NCBI GenBank assembly: GCA_905221605.1
Contig: CAJNDS010002088.1
Coordinates: 401,001-465,000, forward strand
Length of the DNA: 64,000 bases
Direction: 5' to 3'
Source of the DNA: Symbiodinium natans
Lineage: Eukaryota; Sar; Dinophyceae; Suessiales; Symbiodiniaceae
Of the stretch, positions 1-10,427 are shown piece by piece. Each line of letters begins with the position of its first letter. The stretch's first letter is position 1. Both the position numbers and the translations under genes were made by a program. The notes beneath the pieces are model-generated. The model searched no databases. It was given only the letters and a program-made list of their open reading frames with translations, and was not told the DNA's origin.

Positions 1-675
1 AGCCAAACCTAAGAAAAGGGACAAGACAGAGCCAGACCTAGGCAGCAAACAACACCGGACCCCCCCACCCCGCCCCACCCCAACAACAAATATCCTCCTG
101 AACCCGCTGGACCCACGCCACCTGCAGCTGCAGCTCCTTGAAAGGGCAGCCTGCGACATTGCACCCGCCAAGAGCTTCCGTGAATTGTGCAGCAGGTCTT
201 GGTGGTGAACGCTTGAAAGCAAGAAGATGTGGATAGCATAAGTGCATGTCATATCCATCTGTCTATCAATCTATCTAACTATATACATGTATGCATATAT
301 GTATATACAAATAAGACTGTGCATACATTTGCATGCACCTGGACCTAGAAATGTGCTCCGTCTCTCTCTCTCTCTTTCTATCCCTCCCTCCCTCCCTCCC
401 TCTCTATGCACAAACCCAAGTATAAGTAAGTACAATGTACACATCCACATACACATGCGCATAAACATACACATGCACATGCACGATTTCATAAACTCCT
501 GTATTCATTCGCGTACACATACGCATTCACATTAACATACACACAAGCATACACATTATGCACGCATTTGCACGCACACTATCTAAACATATAAAATATG
601 TAGTGCATATATATATATATATGTATGTGTATATATACATATATATATATATGTACGTTGGGGGGGGGGGCTGAC

Positions 676-712
<37 letters not shown>

Positions 713-756
713 CTATCCATATATATGTATATATACACATATAGATACACACATGC
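1..756. repeat. Microsatellite-rich stretch
   Basis: Simple-sequence DNA: CATA/CACA-type runs at about 240-590, TA runs at about 602-760, a CT/CCT patch at 360-405 and a G10 run at 661-671. The minus strand of 100-230 has a short open frame between a CAAG and a GTGGCG, but the plus strand is equally open there, so no exon is called. Confidence 0.7.
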
Positions 757-886
757 ATAGTGATGATGGGCGATTCTTCTGCGCCACGGCCCCGGAGTAC
801 GGGGGCACCCACTTAGGCAGCGCACCAACTTTGGCGCAGGTGGCCCTCCGAATTTCCGTGATGGACAGCTCTTTTGGGATGAGAGC
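757..886 (-). CDS. Possible exon, unknown protein
   Basis: On the minus strand an acceptor GCTGGCAG ends at 887 and is followed by an open frame (KELSITEIRRATCAKVGALP within it) of about 43 codons. The donor is unclear because the frame runs into the TA microsatellite. The plus strand is also open across the same bases, so the strand rests on the acceptor and on the neighbours. Confidence 0.3.
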
Positions 887-1597
887 CTGCCAGCATCAGA
901 TGCAAGGGATTTAGGGTTCTAGGGTTTAGAGAGCCTAGGGTTTAGCCCGAAACCCTCATAGGGTCCATGACGCTTCGAATTAATTCATGGCCGGAGGTCG
1001 AGATAAGACCAACTTGGAGCAGACGGTACCCAAAGAGACCAAAACCCCTTAATTCAGGCATATACCTTCAACCATAGCAAGAGCCAGGACCTAGAAATAT
1101 TCCTTACTTGTGGGCTCTCTGGGTACCCTAACCCTGGCCCCAAACCCTAAACCCATCGATATCATTCGGATGCGGAAAAGGAGACCAAGGGTTTGAGGCG
1201 CCTGAGTGGCCGAAAGTGATACAAGTTTCTCTTCTTCTGTGCTAAGAAAAAACTTCAATTATCAGGTACCTGATTCCCTTCGACATCTGGATACGGTCAT
1301 GTAAACTTCCAAACTCCCTATCGCCGAAGCTGGGAAGACCCGTTTCGTCGTTGGCGTCATGGGGCTGCCAACTTCTACCCTAACCCCTGGCCGACCCTCA
1401 ACCCTCAGGCCTGAACCCTCCACTCCTACGCCCCTAAACCCCAAACCCTAAACCAGAACCACCAACCCCTAGCCCCCGAAAGCCAGGGCGGGGTTGCGAG
1501 GTTCTGGGACGTCGCGTATTTTCTTTGGGTTGGGGGGCGGGGTGGGGAGTTGGGGCTAGGGTTTGGGGGTTAGGGCCCCTCAGCCTCATCCCCAAAC

Positions 1598-1673
1598 CCA
1601 GCTTGAACAGTTCTCGTGAATCCACCTTCACACATCGGAACTTCTCGACGGTCTTCGAGTTGACCAGGGCCAC
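1598..1673 (-). CDS. Exon, unknown protein
   Basis: A 76-bp minus-strand exon of 25 codons plus one base. It lies between acceptor AACTGCCAG and donor G|GTTTGG. The encoded stretch includes VALVNSKTVEKFRCVKVDSR, mixed charged and hydrophobic. A C20 run (read on the minus strand, 1717-1736) sits upstream of the acceptor like a polypyrimidine tract. Confidence 0.5.
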
Positions 1674-1769
1674 CTGGCAGTTGGTTTGGAGGTTGCGGGT
1701 TGTAATCCCAAAGGCGGGGGGGGGGGGGGGGGGGGGCATGGTAGGTTAGAGAGACTGCATGGCATCTAC

Positions 1770-1823
1770 TTTGACATGTGCGTCGGAAGACCATCCGATC
1801 TTTCAGGAACCGATCTTTCGGAC
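1770..1823 (-). CDS. Exon, unknown protein
   Basis: A 54-bp minus-strand exon between TATATCTAG and AAA|GTAGAT, encoding SERSVPERSDGLPTHMS. Its one-base start joins in phase with the two-base end of the exon at 2162-2229. The inverted-repeat element at 1834-1922 lies directly upstream, with its edge 11 bp from the acceptor. Confidence 0.45.
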
Positions 1824-1833
1824 CTAGATATAC

Positions 1834-1922
1834 TACTTGGAGGCTCATGGCTGAGTAGGGTTCTAAGGAGGGTTACCATGCTTATACCCCTATTTATAAA
1901 ACCGCCCACGAACCTCAAAGTA
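1834..1922. mobile_element. Family A inverted-repeat element
   Basis: Ends are TACTTGGAGGCTCATGG and the near-complement CGAACCTCAAAGTA. It is 89 bp and AT-rich inside, with no coding capacity. The same ends recur at 7268, 14189, 24057, 30533, 48042, 52557 and 63609. It lies inside the intron before the exon ending at 1770. Confidence 0.65.
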
Positions 1923-2161
1923 GCCCTAAACCCTAAACCCTAAACCGTAAACCTTAAACCCTAAACTCCCCCCTTTTGCACCCACAGCCGTCTGCCGTCA
2001 GGCACCCACACGAGGCCCTCGGGAGTGTCTTTTTTCTTCTTTTTCTCCTCGTCCTGGGACAACGAAAGTAATGTGATCTCACCCCAAGCGCTAAACCCTA
2101 TGAAGCCCTAAACCCTAGCCCTAAACCCCAAAACCCTAAACCCTCAACCCTGCCACTCTAC

Positions 2162-2229
2162 TCTCCCATCATCTCATGGCCAAAACGGCCTAGGTCAGAC
2201 TCGTCGGTGTAGAGCAGGCCATACCCGAA
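2162..2229 (-). CDS. Exon, unknown protein
   Basis: 68 bp between acceptor CGTTGTAG and donor GA|GTAGAG on the minus strand. It encodes GYGLLYTDESDLGRFGHEMM in its middle. The frame-0 start fits the complete-codon end of the exon at 2833-2900, and its two leftover bases fit the next exon at 1823. The plus strand has stops here, which supports the minus call. Confidence 0.5.
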
Positions 2230-2832
2230 CTACAACGACGGTTCCCCCCTTGCTTTACCAGAAGAGGGCGTTGGGTTAACAAGTGCACGCTTTAGGGCAT
2301 GGGTTTTAGGAGCAGAGCTGCAGATAGAACCCGGCTTTCCCAGTTAAGGAGATTGAGGAGGGTAAAAAATCACTAGCTGCCCCCATGTAAGGGGCATACG
2401 ACTTACGCGCAAGGCCACGTGGGGAGAGCAAAGCTGAGCTAGCAAAGAAAGGCTGTAGTACCCAGAGCCCGAATTAAATAGCTCTAAACTCAGGAATACA
2501 ACTTCATTCAGAATAAGGATCCCAGTATCGTCCTTAAATCACCAAATCCTGAACCAAGAAGCTAAGAGCGTGTGGGTTCTGTCGCACCGTGACATCTCAA
2601 CAGCCCGGAACCCTTACTTGTTTGTAGGTTACCTAAGAACCTTAAAACTTTTTACAACCATAGCCCAAAACAAAAAAGCGGGCTTGCGGTTTCTTAAGGC
2701 GCGCCGTGGAGTGTCTGGGCCTCGGACTTATTTACAGGGAGTGGACATAGAATCGCCACTGAGAGACCACTACCCCGTATGGAAGGAACCCCAAACCCTA
2801 AACCCTAAACCCAAGTGAACCAGGATCCTCAC

Positions 2833-2900
2833 CCAGTCCTCGTCGTCTATGTTGACAGCCTCCCCCTCCAATGCGGCCACTTCCTCGACCGCGGGCCTCG
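2833..2900 (-). CDS. Exon, acidic segment of unknown protein
   Basis: 68 bp between CTTCCTAG and TGG|GTGAGG. The encoded segment is acidic (VEEVAALEGEAVNIDDEDW). The GTGAGG donor is strong. Confidence 0.5.
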
Positions 2901-2940
2901 CTAGGAAGCGGCGTGTGTGGCATTTGCAAAGTCAGGGGCT

Positions 2941-3053
2941 TTCAAGATTGTGGGCTCGTCGGGCTTGATGGTCCCGAAAGGCAGCGGGGGAAAGCAGACT
3001 CGGCCGTCAGTGCTGGTGAAGCAGCGAAGCCGCCACTCAACTGGCTGGCACTG
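2941..3053 (-). CDS. Exon, unknown protein, 3' edge unresolved
   Basis: Acceptor TTACTGACCAG at 3054 opens a frame starting QCQPVEWRLRCFTSTDGRVC and continuing about 20 more codons. It joins in phase 0 with the exon at 3131-3195 across a 77-bp intron. I cannot place its donor: the nearest GT is internal (GTCTGC, about 55 bp in). Confidence 0.5.
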
Positions 3054-3130
3054 CTGGTCAGTAAAGCACCTATCCTAACCCTTCACTCCAGAATCCCTAG
3101 GCCAAAGCCAAAACAACCTGAAGCCCAAAC

Positions 3131-3195
3131 TTTGCACCCGCAAAGCCAAACTGCATCAACAAGAAGCCCTTCAGCCAAAAGGCATGGCCGTCCTA
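3131..3195 (-). CDS. Exon, unknown protein
   Basis: 65 bp between GGATCCAG and AAA|GTTTGG, encoding RPCLLAEGLLVDAVWLCGCK. It is Leu/Val-rich with three Cys, and ends on a complete codon, as the exon at 3053 requires. Confidence 0.5.
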
Positions 3196-3236
3196 CTGGA
3201 TCCAAAACCCTCAATCCCGAAAGCCACCCCAAAACC

Positions 3237-3345
3237 CCTGATTCGTGGGTAGTTACAAGTAGGGTTCTAGAGTTCCCTGAAATTGGGTTATAAGATGTTA
3301 TAAGTATAGCTACCATACTTATAGCTTCCCGTGAACCTCCAAGTA
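3237..3345. mobile_element. Family A inverted-repeat element, worn left end
   Basis: The right end GTGAACCTCCAAGTA and the internal TAAGTATAGCTACCATACTTA match family A. The left end is degraded (CTGATTCGTGGGTAGTTA). It sits upstream of the exon starting at 3195. Confidence 0.5.
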
Positions 3346-3535
3346 GGAAGCTGTACAGCCCCATGCATCAGCCTCAATCCCTATGAACTCCTTTTTCCAA
3401 CCCCGATGAATGCCCCGAGAAATCCCCAACCCTCGACCCGACATCCTGAATCTCCAATCCCTCCTTGGCCGCCGCAGACAACCCTCACGGTGCTAAAACC
3501 GTCGTTTTTCGCACATCTTTGCGGGCGCAGGTCCC

Positions 3536-3612
3536 CTAAACCCTAAACCCTAAACCCTAAACCCCTTCCCCCACCCTAAACCCTAAACCCCAAACCCTAA
3601 ACCCCAAACCCA
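3536..3612. repeat. Telomere-like CCCTAAA array
   Basis: About ten near-perfect CCCTAAA/CCCCAAA units. It lies between minus-strand coding segments and is therefore probably intronic. Confidence 0.85.
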
Positions 3613-3639
3613 CACCCAGGGTTTTTCACTTCCCCCAAC

Positions 3640-3717
3640 CCCGCGGTCTCCGAGACGCCCGCGGAGATGCCTCGGCGACTTCTGGAGACTCGGAGGCCTC
3701 GGTATCCGGGGTGTCCA
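3640..3717 (-). CDS. Possible exon, Ser/Glu/Pro-rich
   Basis: The minus strand reads LDTPDTEASESPEVAEASPR and ends G|GTTGGG with one leftover base, as the exon at 3195 needs. The acceptor is not clear and two other frames are open, so this is weak. Confidence 0.28.
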
Positions 3718-4148
3718 AAAGTGACCATGGGCTTAGGGTTTAAGGTTTTTAGGGTTTAGGGTCAGGGTTTTTAGGGGTTTTCGGGGTTTTTAGGGCTTTT
3801 TGAGGTTTTCAGGGATTTTGCAGATGGTATTACAGGTTTTTTGGGTTTACGAGTGTAGTGCCTTGGTTAGGGTTCCACAGCTTTAAAGGTGGAGTTTGGA
3901 GCTGTCAAAGGTGTGTTCGACAAGGGAAGTGCAGCCGATCCCATGTGGGTGCTGCCCCCCATAGTTAAGGTTATTTTGGGATAATTAAGCTTACTTAAGG
4001 CTATTTAACGGGGGAGCGTAGAGGGGTAGTACAGAGGGGGGTAGAACCCCTTAAGTTGGCCCCCAAACCCCGAACGCCAAGAACCCAAAAGCCACCCATA
4101 ATATCTAGGGATCGGCCCTAAATCGCATAGAAACATAAACCCTGAACC

Positions 4149-4262
4149 CCGACTTCGGAGTAGACCTTGGAGAAAAAAATGTTTATTATACTTTTTGGTA
4201 TAAGTAGCTGTAATGGGAACCCAGAACCAAAACAAGTGTTAAAGTACAGAACTCCAAAACCC
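4149..4262. mobile_element. Family H element, copy 1
   Basis: Paired with 42085-42190. Both share GGTATAAGTAGCT, GGAACCCAGAACCA and flanking GGAGTAGACC. The ends CGGAGTAGACCTTGG and GTACAGAACTCC are imperfect inverted repeats. Confidence 0.55.
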
Positions 4263-4279
4263 GATTTCCAGAGGCTTAC

Positions 4280-4400
4280 CAGGGCCCAGGCTTCGCCCGC
4301 AGACGTCGGAGAGTCTTCGGGCGGCAAGAGCGTTTCGGCAAGGCTTGGGCTCAGGTCCTTCTCCTCATCACTGCGCTCTTCGGCGTGGGTGCTCATTCTC
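4280..4400 (-). CDS. Exon, acidic segment of unknown protein
   Basis: 121 bp between CCCTGCCAG and CTG|GTAAGC, a textbook donor. It encodes STHAEERSDEEKDLSPSLAE followed by about 17 more acidic/Ser-Pro residues, probably a disordered segment. It starts with one split-codon base and ends on a complete codon. Confidence 0.55.
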
Positions 4401-4762
4401 CTGGCAGGGCGGTTTCGGTCTGGGACCGCGAAGCCCTAAAGGCCCTAAAAGGCTCGAAGCCCGAAAGAGTCTAGGAACGAAACCCCCCCCCCCCAACTCG
4501 TCCTTCAGGAGGATGCAGCTACGCTTGCCGCGCGAGGCAGCACATGAGATGCTTCTCATTCGTCGGTTTCAACATGCATACGAAAGTGCTGAAAACTCTG
4601 GGACAAACAGAGCAGCCTTGGCTAACCGATCCAGGCCAGAATCCCTATCCCTAACCCTAAACCCTAAACCCTAAACTGCCGGTAGCCCTTTAGCCAGGTT
4701 GAGCGCTGAGGATTCAAGGCTTTAGGGCTCTCTCTGCCATAAGCCTAAACCTAAAAGGTCAC

Positions 4763-4883
4763 CAGCAAAAAATCTTGCTGTTTGCCCTGCTTGCTCTGAA
4801 CAGTGGGCTGTCTTGAATTCGATACGGCTGACAAAGGACTGGACTTGCACGCGGGGTGAGGCTACGACGGGGTGAACACTCAG
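4763..4883 (-). CDS. Exon, unknown protein
   Basis: 121 bp between GGGATCCAG and G|GTGACC, 40 codons. It includes VQVQSFVSRIEFKTAHCSEQ. A pyrimidine-rich tract (TTTATTTTTCCGTCCTC on the minus strand) lies upstream of the acceptor. Confidence 0.5.
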
Positions 4884-5210
4884 CTGGATCCCGTTATGTT
4901 GAGGACGGAAAAATAAAGCGAAGCTTAACCTTGGGACCAAGTATGACTACACTACACTCCTACAATCTTGGTTGCAGCAGATGGACCAAATGGCATGTCA
5001 GGGTTCAGCCCCAGGTATAGCCAATACAACTAAAAATACCGCACTCCAACCCCAGCCCCTTGACAAGGACAACCTCATGCAATCTTTCATCATCCTTCGT
5101 AGCCCTGAGTCCACCCTCATGGCATTTCAGAAACTCAGTGGCTCTCCAAGGGATTCAAACACGCAACCTTGGCGGTTTCAGGATTCGCCCCAAAATCTCC
5201 AAAAAGCTAC

Positions 5211-5288
5211 GCCCCAACATGCCCGGCCATCAAGGGGTACAGGTTTTTCATAGGGCTTGTCCGTGCTATGCCTGAAGGTCAGCTGAAG
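5211..5288 (-). CDS. Exon, unknown protein
   Basis: 78 bp (26 codons, frame 0 at both ends) between ACTTGCAAG and GGC|GTAGCT. It encodes FRHSTDKPYEKPVPLDGRAC. Confidence 0.45.
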
Positions 5289-5383
5289 CTTGCAAGTAGA
5301 AATTGCAGGGCTTGGAGGTTCAGGGATGTTCAGGGAAGGCGGCGCAATAGAAGGTTTAGGGCTATAGGGGTGCCGCCGTCTAC

Positions 5384-5472
5384 CTGCTCCCTTGAAACGG
5401 TTTTGAAACAAGCGCTCTCTGCCGCAATCCGTCTGTCCAGCAAATGGTCTCGCGGCTTCGGACTTGGGGTAG
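5384..5472 (-). CDS. Exon, unknown protein
   Basis: 89 bp between CCACCGCAG and AG|GTAGAC, encoding RSRETICWTDGLRQRALVSK. The plus strand is open over the same span and looks equally protein-like, so the call depends on the splice sites. Confidence 0.4.
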
Positions 5473-5718
5473 CTGCGGTGGTCAGGGACATGAGGTTAGG
5501 TAAATTCGGAGATGGTGGTGGCTCGAAACGGGAGCAGCTGCCACAGGCTCGTCTTGTGCTCTCGCTTGTGCTCTCGCTTATTTTTCTCGATGGCTCAGTT
5601 GCATGGCCTCTGGGCTGCCTGCGTGTTCAGAGTCAGTCCTGAGGCCTGAAATGCGACTAAGCATGCGGGGGTCTAGCTCAGGCTCTCTACGCTCTGTGAC
5701 CCATGACCTAATATGCGG

Positions 5719-5800
5719 ACCTTAATAATTAGAATAGGTTTGTGGGGGTACAGTATATGCATAAAGGGGGCCATAAGGGAATGCTACTAGTAATTCTTCC
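5719..5800. mobile_element. Family G element
   Basis: Contains TAATTAGAATAGG, a TATAGTATA-like centre and CCATAAGGGAA. It resembles 8571-8660 and 41536-41640, and the complement of 18318-18425. Confidence 0.4.
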
Positions 5801-5915
5801 GAGCCCTATACCCTAAACCCTAATCCCTAAATTCTAAACCCTACATTACAGCAGAAATTATGGGGCCCTAAACCCCAAACGCTAAACCCTAAACCCTAAA
5901 CCCTCTACTCTGCAC

Positions 5916-5990
5916 CATGCCGTGGGAGCTCGAGAGAGCACATGGCACATCCTGGCCCAGATATTATGCACAAAGGGCCCCCGAGGTCAG
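5916..5990 (-). CDS. Exon, unknown protein
   Basis: 75 bp between TTTTTGGCAG and G|GTGCAG, encoding GGPLCIISGPGCAMCSLELP. The pyrimidine-rich acceptor is good. Confidence 0.45.
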
Positions 5991-6053
5991 CTGCCAAAAA
6001 GCTCCTCCTTAAATCCCAAGTTGCAACTGAGCTTGGGTTTGTAGGTTCTTCAA

Positions 6054-6146
6054 AACCCTAAACCCTAAACCCTAAACCCTAAACCCTAAACCCTAAACCC
6101 TAAACCCTAAACCCTAAACCCTAAACCCTAAACCCTAAACCCTACA
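6054..6146. repeat. Perfect telomere-like CCCTAAA array
   Basis: Thirteen perfect CCCTAAA units. It begins five bases past the donor of the exon ending at 5990's upstream partner (6151), so it occupies intron sequence between exons 6151-6225 and 5916-5990. Confidence 0.9.
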
Positions 6147-6150
6147 TGAC

Positions 6151-6225
6151 CAGGAATAAAGCTTCGTCGCTCTTGACAAGACAAAGTTGACGGAGGATAG
6201 CGGAGTACTGCATCATGGTTTTGTC
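6151..6225 (-). CDS. Exon, unknown protein
   Basis: 75 bp, 25 codons, frame 0 at both ends, between CCGGGCTAG and CTG|GTCATG. It encodes MMQYSAILRQLCLVKSDEAL. Immediately downstream the intron enters the 6054-6146 telomere array. Confidence 0.5.
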
Positions 6226-6394
6226 CTAGCCCGGCCAGCGGAGGAAGTAATCCACCGGAATAAACTTATACTATTCTTATTGTTCCGGAGGAGGACCCTG
6301 CACTTGGAGTGCAGGAGTCTAAGGGGGAGAGAGTTTTTTCTGCTGTCTTCGTGTGCTATGTTGTGAGTGCGACGAACTTTCGGCCTGCCGCAGT

Positions 6395-6481
6395 AAACCC
6401 TAAACCCTAAGCCCTAAGCCCTAAGCCCTAAGCCCTAAGCCCTAAGCCCTAAGCCCTAAGCCCTAAGCCCTAGACCCTAAC
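6395..6481. repeat. Variant telomere array CCCTAAG
   Basis: Two CCCTAAA units followed by about ten consecutive CCCTAAG units. The single A-to-G variant is homogenised across the array, which suggests local amplification of one variant unit. Confidence 0.9.
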
Positions 6482-6520
6482 CCTCAGGCCGGAAATTTCC
6501 ACACAAAATCGAAGGATAAC

Positions 6521-6569
6521 CTCCCCGATTTCAGCAGCTGCTTGGCTGAAAGGCCGTGCGCCGACGTCC
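6521..6569 (-). CDS. Possible exon, unknown protein
   Basis: 49 bp between CCCCGAG and GAG|GTTATC, encoding DVGARPFSQAAAEIGE. The frame stays open past the donor (VILRFCVEIS), so the 3' edge is uncertain. Confidence 0.35.
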
Positions 6570-6910
6570 CTCGGGGCAAGCCCGAGGAACCGAGGCCCAG
6601 GGTCCCCAACCCCCAAAGCCATATAGACCCTTAACCCCTAAGTAGGGTTTAGGGTTTAGGGCGTAGGGTGTAGGGTTTACATTTAGGGTTTTAGGGTTGA
6701 ACCCTCAGCCGAAGACAGGGATGACAATGGCAGGGCTCATCGGACCATGCGATCCACCTGCATGCGCAGTTGGGGTTTCGGGGTACAAGACTTTGTAGCA
6801 GTAGACCTGTACAGTGGCCTAGTAACAACACTCGGTCAGGCCATGTAATTGGATGTTGTGTTTGCTTTGCTGATCGGCGATTGGGTTTTCCCTCCTTAAC
6901 TTAAGAGATG

Positions 6911-6931
6911 TGGGGGGGGGGGGGGGGGGGG
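6911..6931. repeat. Poly-G tract
   Basis: About 20 G on +, read as poly-C on the minus strand. It lies about 60 bp upstream of a possible minus-strand acceptor CGATCAG near 6875. Confidence 0.9.
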
Positions 6932-7044
6932 TGGGTATTATCGGTATAGATGGATGTAGGTATAGCTATAACTATATGCTTGTTTACGCTTGCTGTAGTG
7001 CTTCTTCATATGTGTTTCCAACAAAAACGTTGCCAAGCAAAGAC

Positions 7045-7128
7045 CTCCACAAACTGTCTCTCAAGCCTCCAAGCTTCGGCGGGGTGACGAGGCTGCTCCC
7101 GCTTGGCAAAAGCTTCACGGGTTGTTCC
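7045..7128 (-). CDS. Exon, unknown protein
   Basis: 84 bp, 28 codons, frame 0 both sides, between GCCGCTCAG and GAG|GTCTTT. It encodes HPAEAWRLERQFVEV-type helix-forming sequence (AFAKREQPRHPAEAWRLERQ). Confidence 0.45.
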
Positions 7129-7267
7129 CTGAGCGGCAGGGCGGACCCTAAGCCCTAAAACATGGAAACCCTTAAAGGCCCTAAACTCTAAGCCCAGAAC
7201 TCTAAACTTTTGAACCCGAAGCCCTAAAACCCTGTAATCTTTGAACCTCAGCCCTGTACCCTAACCT

Positions 7268-7382
7268 TACTTGGAGGTTCATGGGTAGGTAGCTCTGATC
7301 GGTAGGGTCATCGTCCTGGCAACTGGAACCCTATCTCGGGTACATATAAACCTACTTCTAACTACCCAGGAACCTCCAAGTA
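7268..7382. mobile_element. Family A inverted-repeat element, intact
   Basis: TACTTGGAGGTTCATGGGTAG at the left and CTACCCAGGAACCTCCAAGTA at the right are near-perfect 20-bp terminal inverted repeats. 115 bp, non-coding. It lies between the exons at 7426-7500 and 7045-7128. Confidence 0.8.
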
Positions 7383-7425
7383 GTAGCCCTAAACCCTAAA
7401 CCCTAAACCCTAAATAACCATAAAC

Positions 7426-7500
7426 CCAGTCCACAGCCGAAGCAGCTGAGGCTGCTGCAGAGCATGGCTTGAAAGCAGCGGCGCACCTTGGAAGTCTGAC
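7426..7500 (-). CDS. Possible exon, unknown protein
   Basis: Acceptor CCTCTTTTGCAG is one of the best in the window. The frame reads QTSKVRRCFQAMLCSSLSCF to a G|GTTTAT donor. The plus strand is open too (Ala/Glu-rich). Confidence 0.38.
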
Positions 7501-7918
7501 CTGCAAAAGAGGCATACGTACCTTACGGACGAAGTTAGGGTTAAGGGTTAAGGGTTCAGGGTTCAGGGTTAAAGGGTTTAGGGTTTAGGTTCAGGGTTAA
7601 GGGTTAAGGGTTAAGTGCATAAGGTTCAGTGGGAATGGGGTTTAGGGCAGAAAGACTCCTCTTAAGCCCTTTGAAAAACCGATTCTGCAACATAATGCAA
7701 CATCCCAAAGGCCTACTTGGACCCGTTACAAGGCGCGCCCTCGGGGGTACAAAGGGGCTTTCTGGGGCCACTTAGGTAGATAGCCTTTATGCATGATAAT
7801 ATCAGGTGTAAAAGTACATCATGAAGCCAATAGATGTGAACACAACAAGTACAAACACACATGTAAATATGGATCAATCACCAAGAAACATCGGCATGTA
7901 TACAAATACTGCATGTAC

Positions 7919-7979
7919 CCGGGTGACAGGGCACTATTGCTGTCCTTGCTGTGATCCACAAGCAGTTGTGCTGACCGAC
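7919..7979 (-). CDS. Possible exon, unknown protein
   Basis: 61 bp between TTGCTGGCCAG and G|GTACAT, encoding VGQHNCLWITARTAIVPCHP. Confidence 0.38.
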
Positions 7980-9546
7980 CTGGCCAGCAACGCTGTCTCT
8001 CCAAGTCCTCTGCGCAAACACCTGCGTGGCACTGGGGTTCAGGCTAGGGTTCAGCCGGGCCTCCCGTGCAAATTAGCAGCCCTCACTCCAAACAATACCC
8101 TTGGCTGTACAGTTTCTGAAATCCGCAGCTTGGTCTCTGAAGTCCCCCATGTCCCCGTCTCTCCAACACCCCGCGCTCTGAAACCTCCAAAACTCAAACC
8201 CCTAGGTCCGTACGCCTCTACACACCTCAATGATACCTCCAAAACCCCAAGCACCCAACCCATCCGCACAACCTAAACCAAGGACCCCAAACAACAAAAA
8301 CTCCCAAAAACGCCCTCCATCCCAAACCTCCCTAGGCCCCTAGGCCCTGAACCACGATAACCTGTAAACCCCAAGCTATACTACACTCAGAACCCTGGCA
8401 TGAACCATAATGCTGTGCTGTTTCTTTGGTAATACAAAAAAAGCATGATCAAACTATGTTAACAGTACCCTGAGCAAGTCCTCCCAAAAACAACCTACAC
8501 CGTCAACCCCTCATGCCTCAAACCCAAAACCCTTACCTTAGGCCTTGAACAGAAAACCCTCAACCTTTATTATGGGGGCCTGGATAATTAGAAGAGGCTG
8601 TTGAGGGGTTATTATAGTATAATTCTGTAGGGACCATAAGGGAAGAATACTAGCCATCGACCCGGATATTAGGCCCGAAATTCTCGCCTTCGCCGAGCAT
8701 GGGAGCTCCAAGACCACCCTCCTGCAGACACTTGCTTGGGTTTCTTGGGGGCTCGTAGGATTCGATACTCTATCCTATCCCCTTTAACAACGGAGAGGTT
8801 TAGGGTTTTGCATAGAGTTTGGGGTTGTGTGGGGTGGGCTTCCAAGTTTTCTTAAGTTGCTGATTTTTGTTATCATGTTTTTCAGAAGGTGCATTTGGTT
8901 AAGGGCCGCATTCTAGAGGTCTTAGGATGTCTTAGGGTTTCGGAGCATTTTTCAAACTAGAGAACAGAAAACCTATTTTTTGGGAGGCAGGGGAGGGGGG
9001 GGGGGGGCTGTTGTTGCATATCGTACCTGCGACCCGCCGCCTGGGCTAAAGAGTGAGGGAATGGAGGATATCGAGGATATGGAGGGTATGGAGGGTTTAG
9101 GGTTCAGGGTTTAGGGATAACAGCAGCTACATGGTGGACTCGAGGGTTTGGGGCTTAGGGGCTTCGGGTTCAGGGTTTGAGGCTTTTAGAGATGACTGAG
9201 TGCTTCAACAGCTCCACACCCTGGAGCCTGAATCTGGAAACCCTAAACCGATGCTCGTTTTTTCTTCTTCATTTTTCAAGTTTGGAAGCTTGAAGGGCTT
9301 AGGATTTCCTTTGCCCCAAAAGTACACATAAGATTCGTCCATGCGCCTTAGGGTTACTTAAATTCACTTGGGTTTTGGCAAGTGGGACTATGATTCAGGG
9401 CTTACTTTAGGGTCTAGGGTGATAAGCTCCCAAGTTTTCCGAACCCTAACTGAAGAAGGCCTAGTCTTGGCCTCCTAAACCCCCCTTAAGTGCGAAACAC
9501 CAAACCCTAAACCCCGAAATCCCTAAGCCCTCCTAAGTCTTTTTAC
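7980..9546. other. Non-coding interval, telomere-like debris
   Basis: Mostly degenerate CCCTAAA/TTTAGGG motifs, a family G-like element near 8571-8660 and a G16 run near 8996-9007. I see no exon with convincing splice sites. Confidence 0.5.
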
Positions 9547-9598
9547 CCTAGCCGAATTTGTCCCAGGCGCGCTGGGTTCGCGGAGCCGGGTCGGTAGC
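9547..9598 (-). CDS. Possible exon, unknown protein
   Basis: 52 bp between CCTGAAAG and GG|GTAAAA, encoding YRPGSANPARLGQIRL. Confidence 0.38.
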
Positions 9599-10244
9599 CT
9601 TTCAGGACAGCAGCAGGGGTGTCGGGGCTTCGGGTTAGGGGGTTTGGGCTTTAGGGTTTCGGGGTGTGGGGGGTTTAAAGACGGTTCTGGGCCAGGTATC
9701 CAAAAGTCCTTCTGACTAGCCTCAGAGTGGATTGCCTAACATTGAGTTTCTACGAGGCTTTCGTGAGGAAGTCGCTTTTAGTTGCTTGCTTGGCATTTAG
9801 GGTCTGGGGGGTCCGCCGACCCTGGCGGCGTGTTGGATGGGTTTCTGGAGGTGAAAACCTCCCTCTTTCCCTCCTTACCCGGGGGGGGGTAGGGGGGGGT
9901 ACCCCGGCAGCTTTTCCGTGGAGGAACAGGCCACCCACACCGCGTAAACTCATGGACCATAGGCGGTTTCGCACAGGGCATAGGGGCTCTTTTGGAAAAA
10001 ACCCTACCCCCCCCCCCCCTTACCCCCACCCCCCCACCCAGACCCGAACCGCAAACCCAATCCACCAAACCCCAAACCTTAAACTTGTTCTCCTGCGGGG
10101 TCGGCGGCTTGAGCCGGAGGCTCTTAAATTTAGGGGTTACGGGTTTGGCGTTTTAGGCCTAGGGGTTTTATTGGGTTCAACCAGGCAGGGTATGAGGCAG
10201 GGGCAGGATAAGACTGCAATTGAGAAATCCATGGCCCGAAACTC

Positions 10245-10427
10245 TAGCCCCCAAACCCTTAAGCTCCTTGAAAGCCTTCTAGCCTCAGTGAAAGATGCGG
10301 CAACTTCGAAGTTGAGTTCCATCAGTTTCCAGGGGTGCATCTGGTGCCTTACACCTCCCCAAACTCCCCAGAGACTCCCAAACGCCTCAGCTGTCGAATC
10401 TTCCTTAACAAGAAACACAGGCCCCAC
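10245..10427 (-). CDS. Coding segment, unknown protein, edges unresolved
   Basis: About 60 open minus-strand codons. They include VFLVKEDSTAEAFGSLWGVW then HPWKLMELNFEVAASFTEAR. A GTGTAAGGCACCAG between these halves could be read through or be part of an intron. Confidence 0.42.

Noticed and set aside
579-828. Minus-strand Tyr/Ile-rich frames
   Set aside because: Translation of the TA/TATG microsatellite.
5140-5190. tRNA-like GGGATTCAAACACGCAACC
   Set aside because: Resembles a reversed T-arm, but the stem bases do not pair and no acceptor or anticodon arm can be built.
6054-6481. Regular short repeats considered as a CRISPR array
   Set aside because: Units are contiguous 7-mers with no spacers. 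They are telomere-type repeats in eukaryotic DNA.
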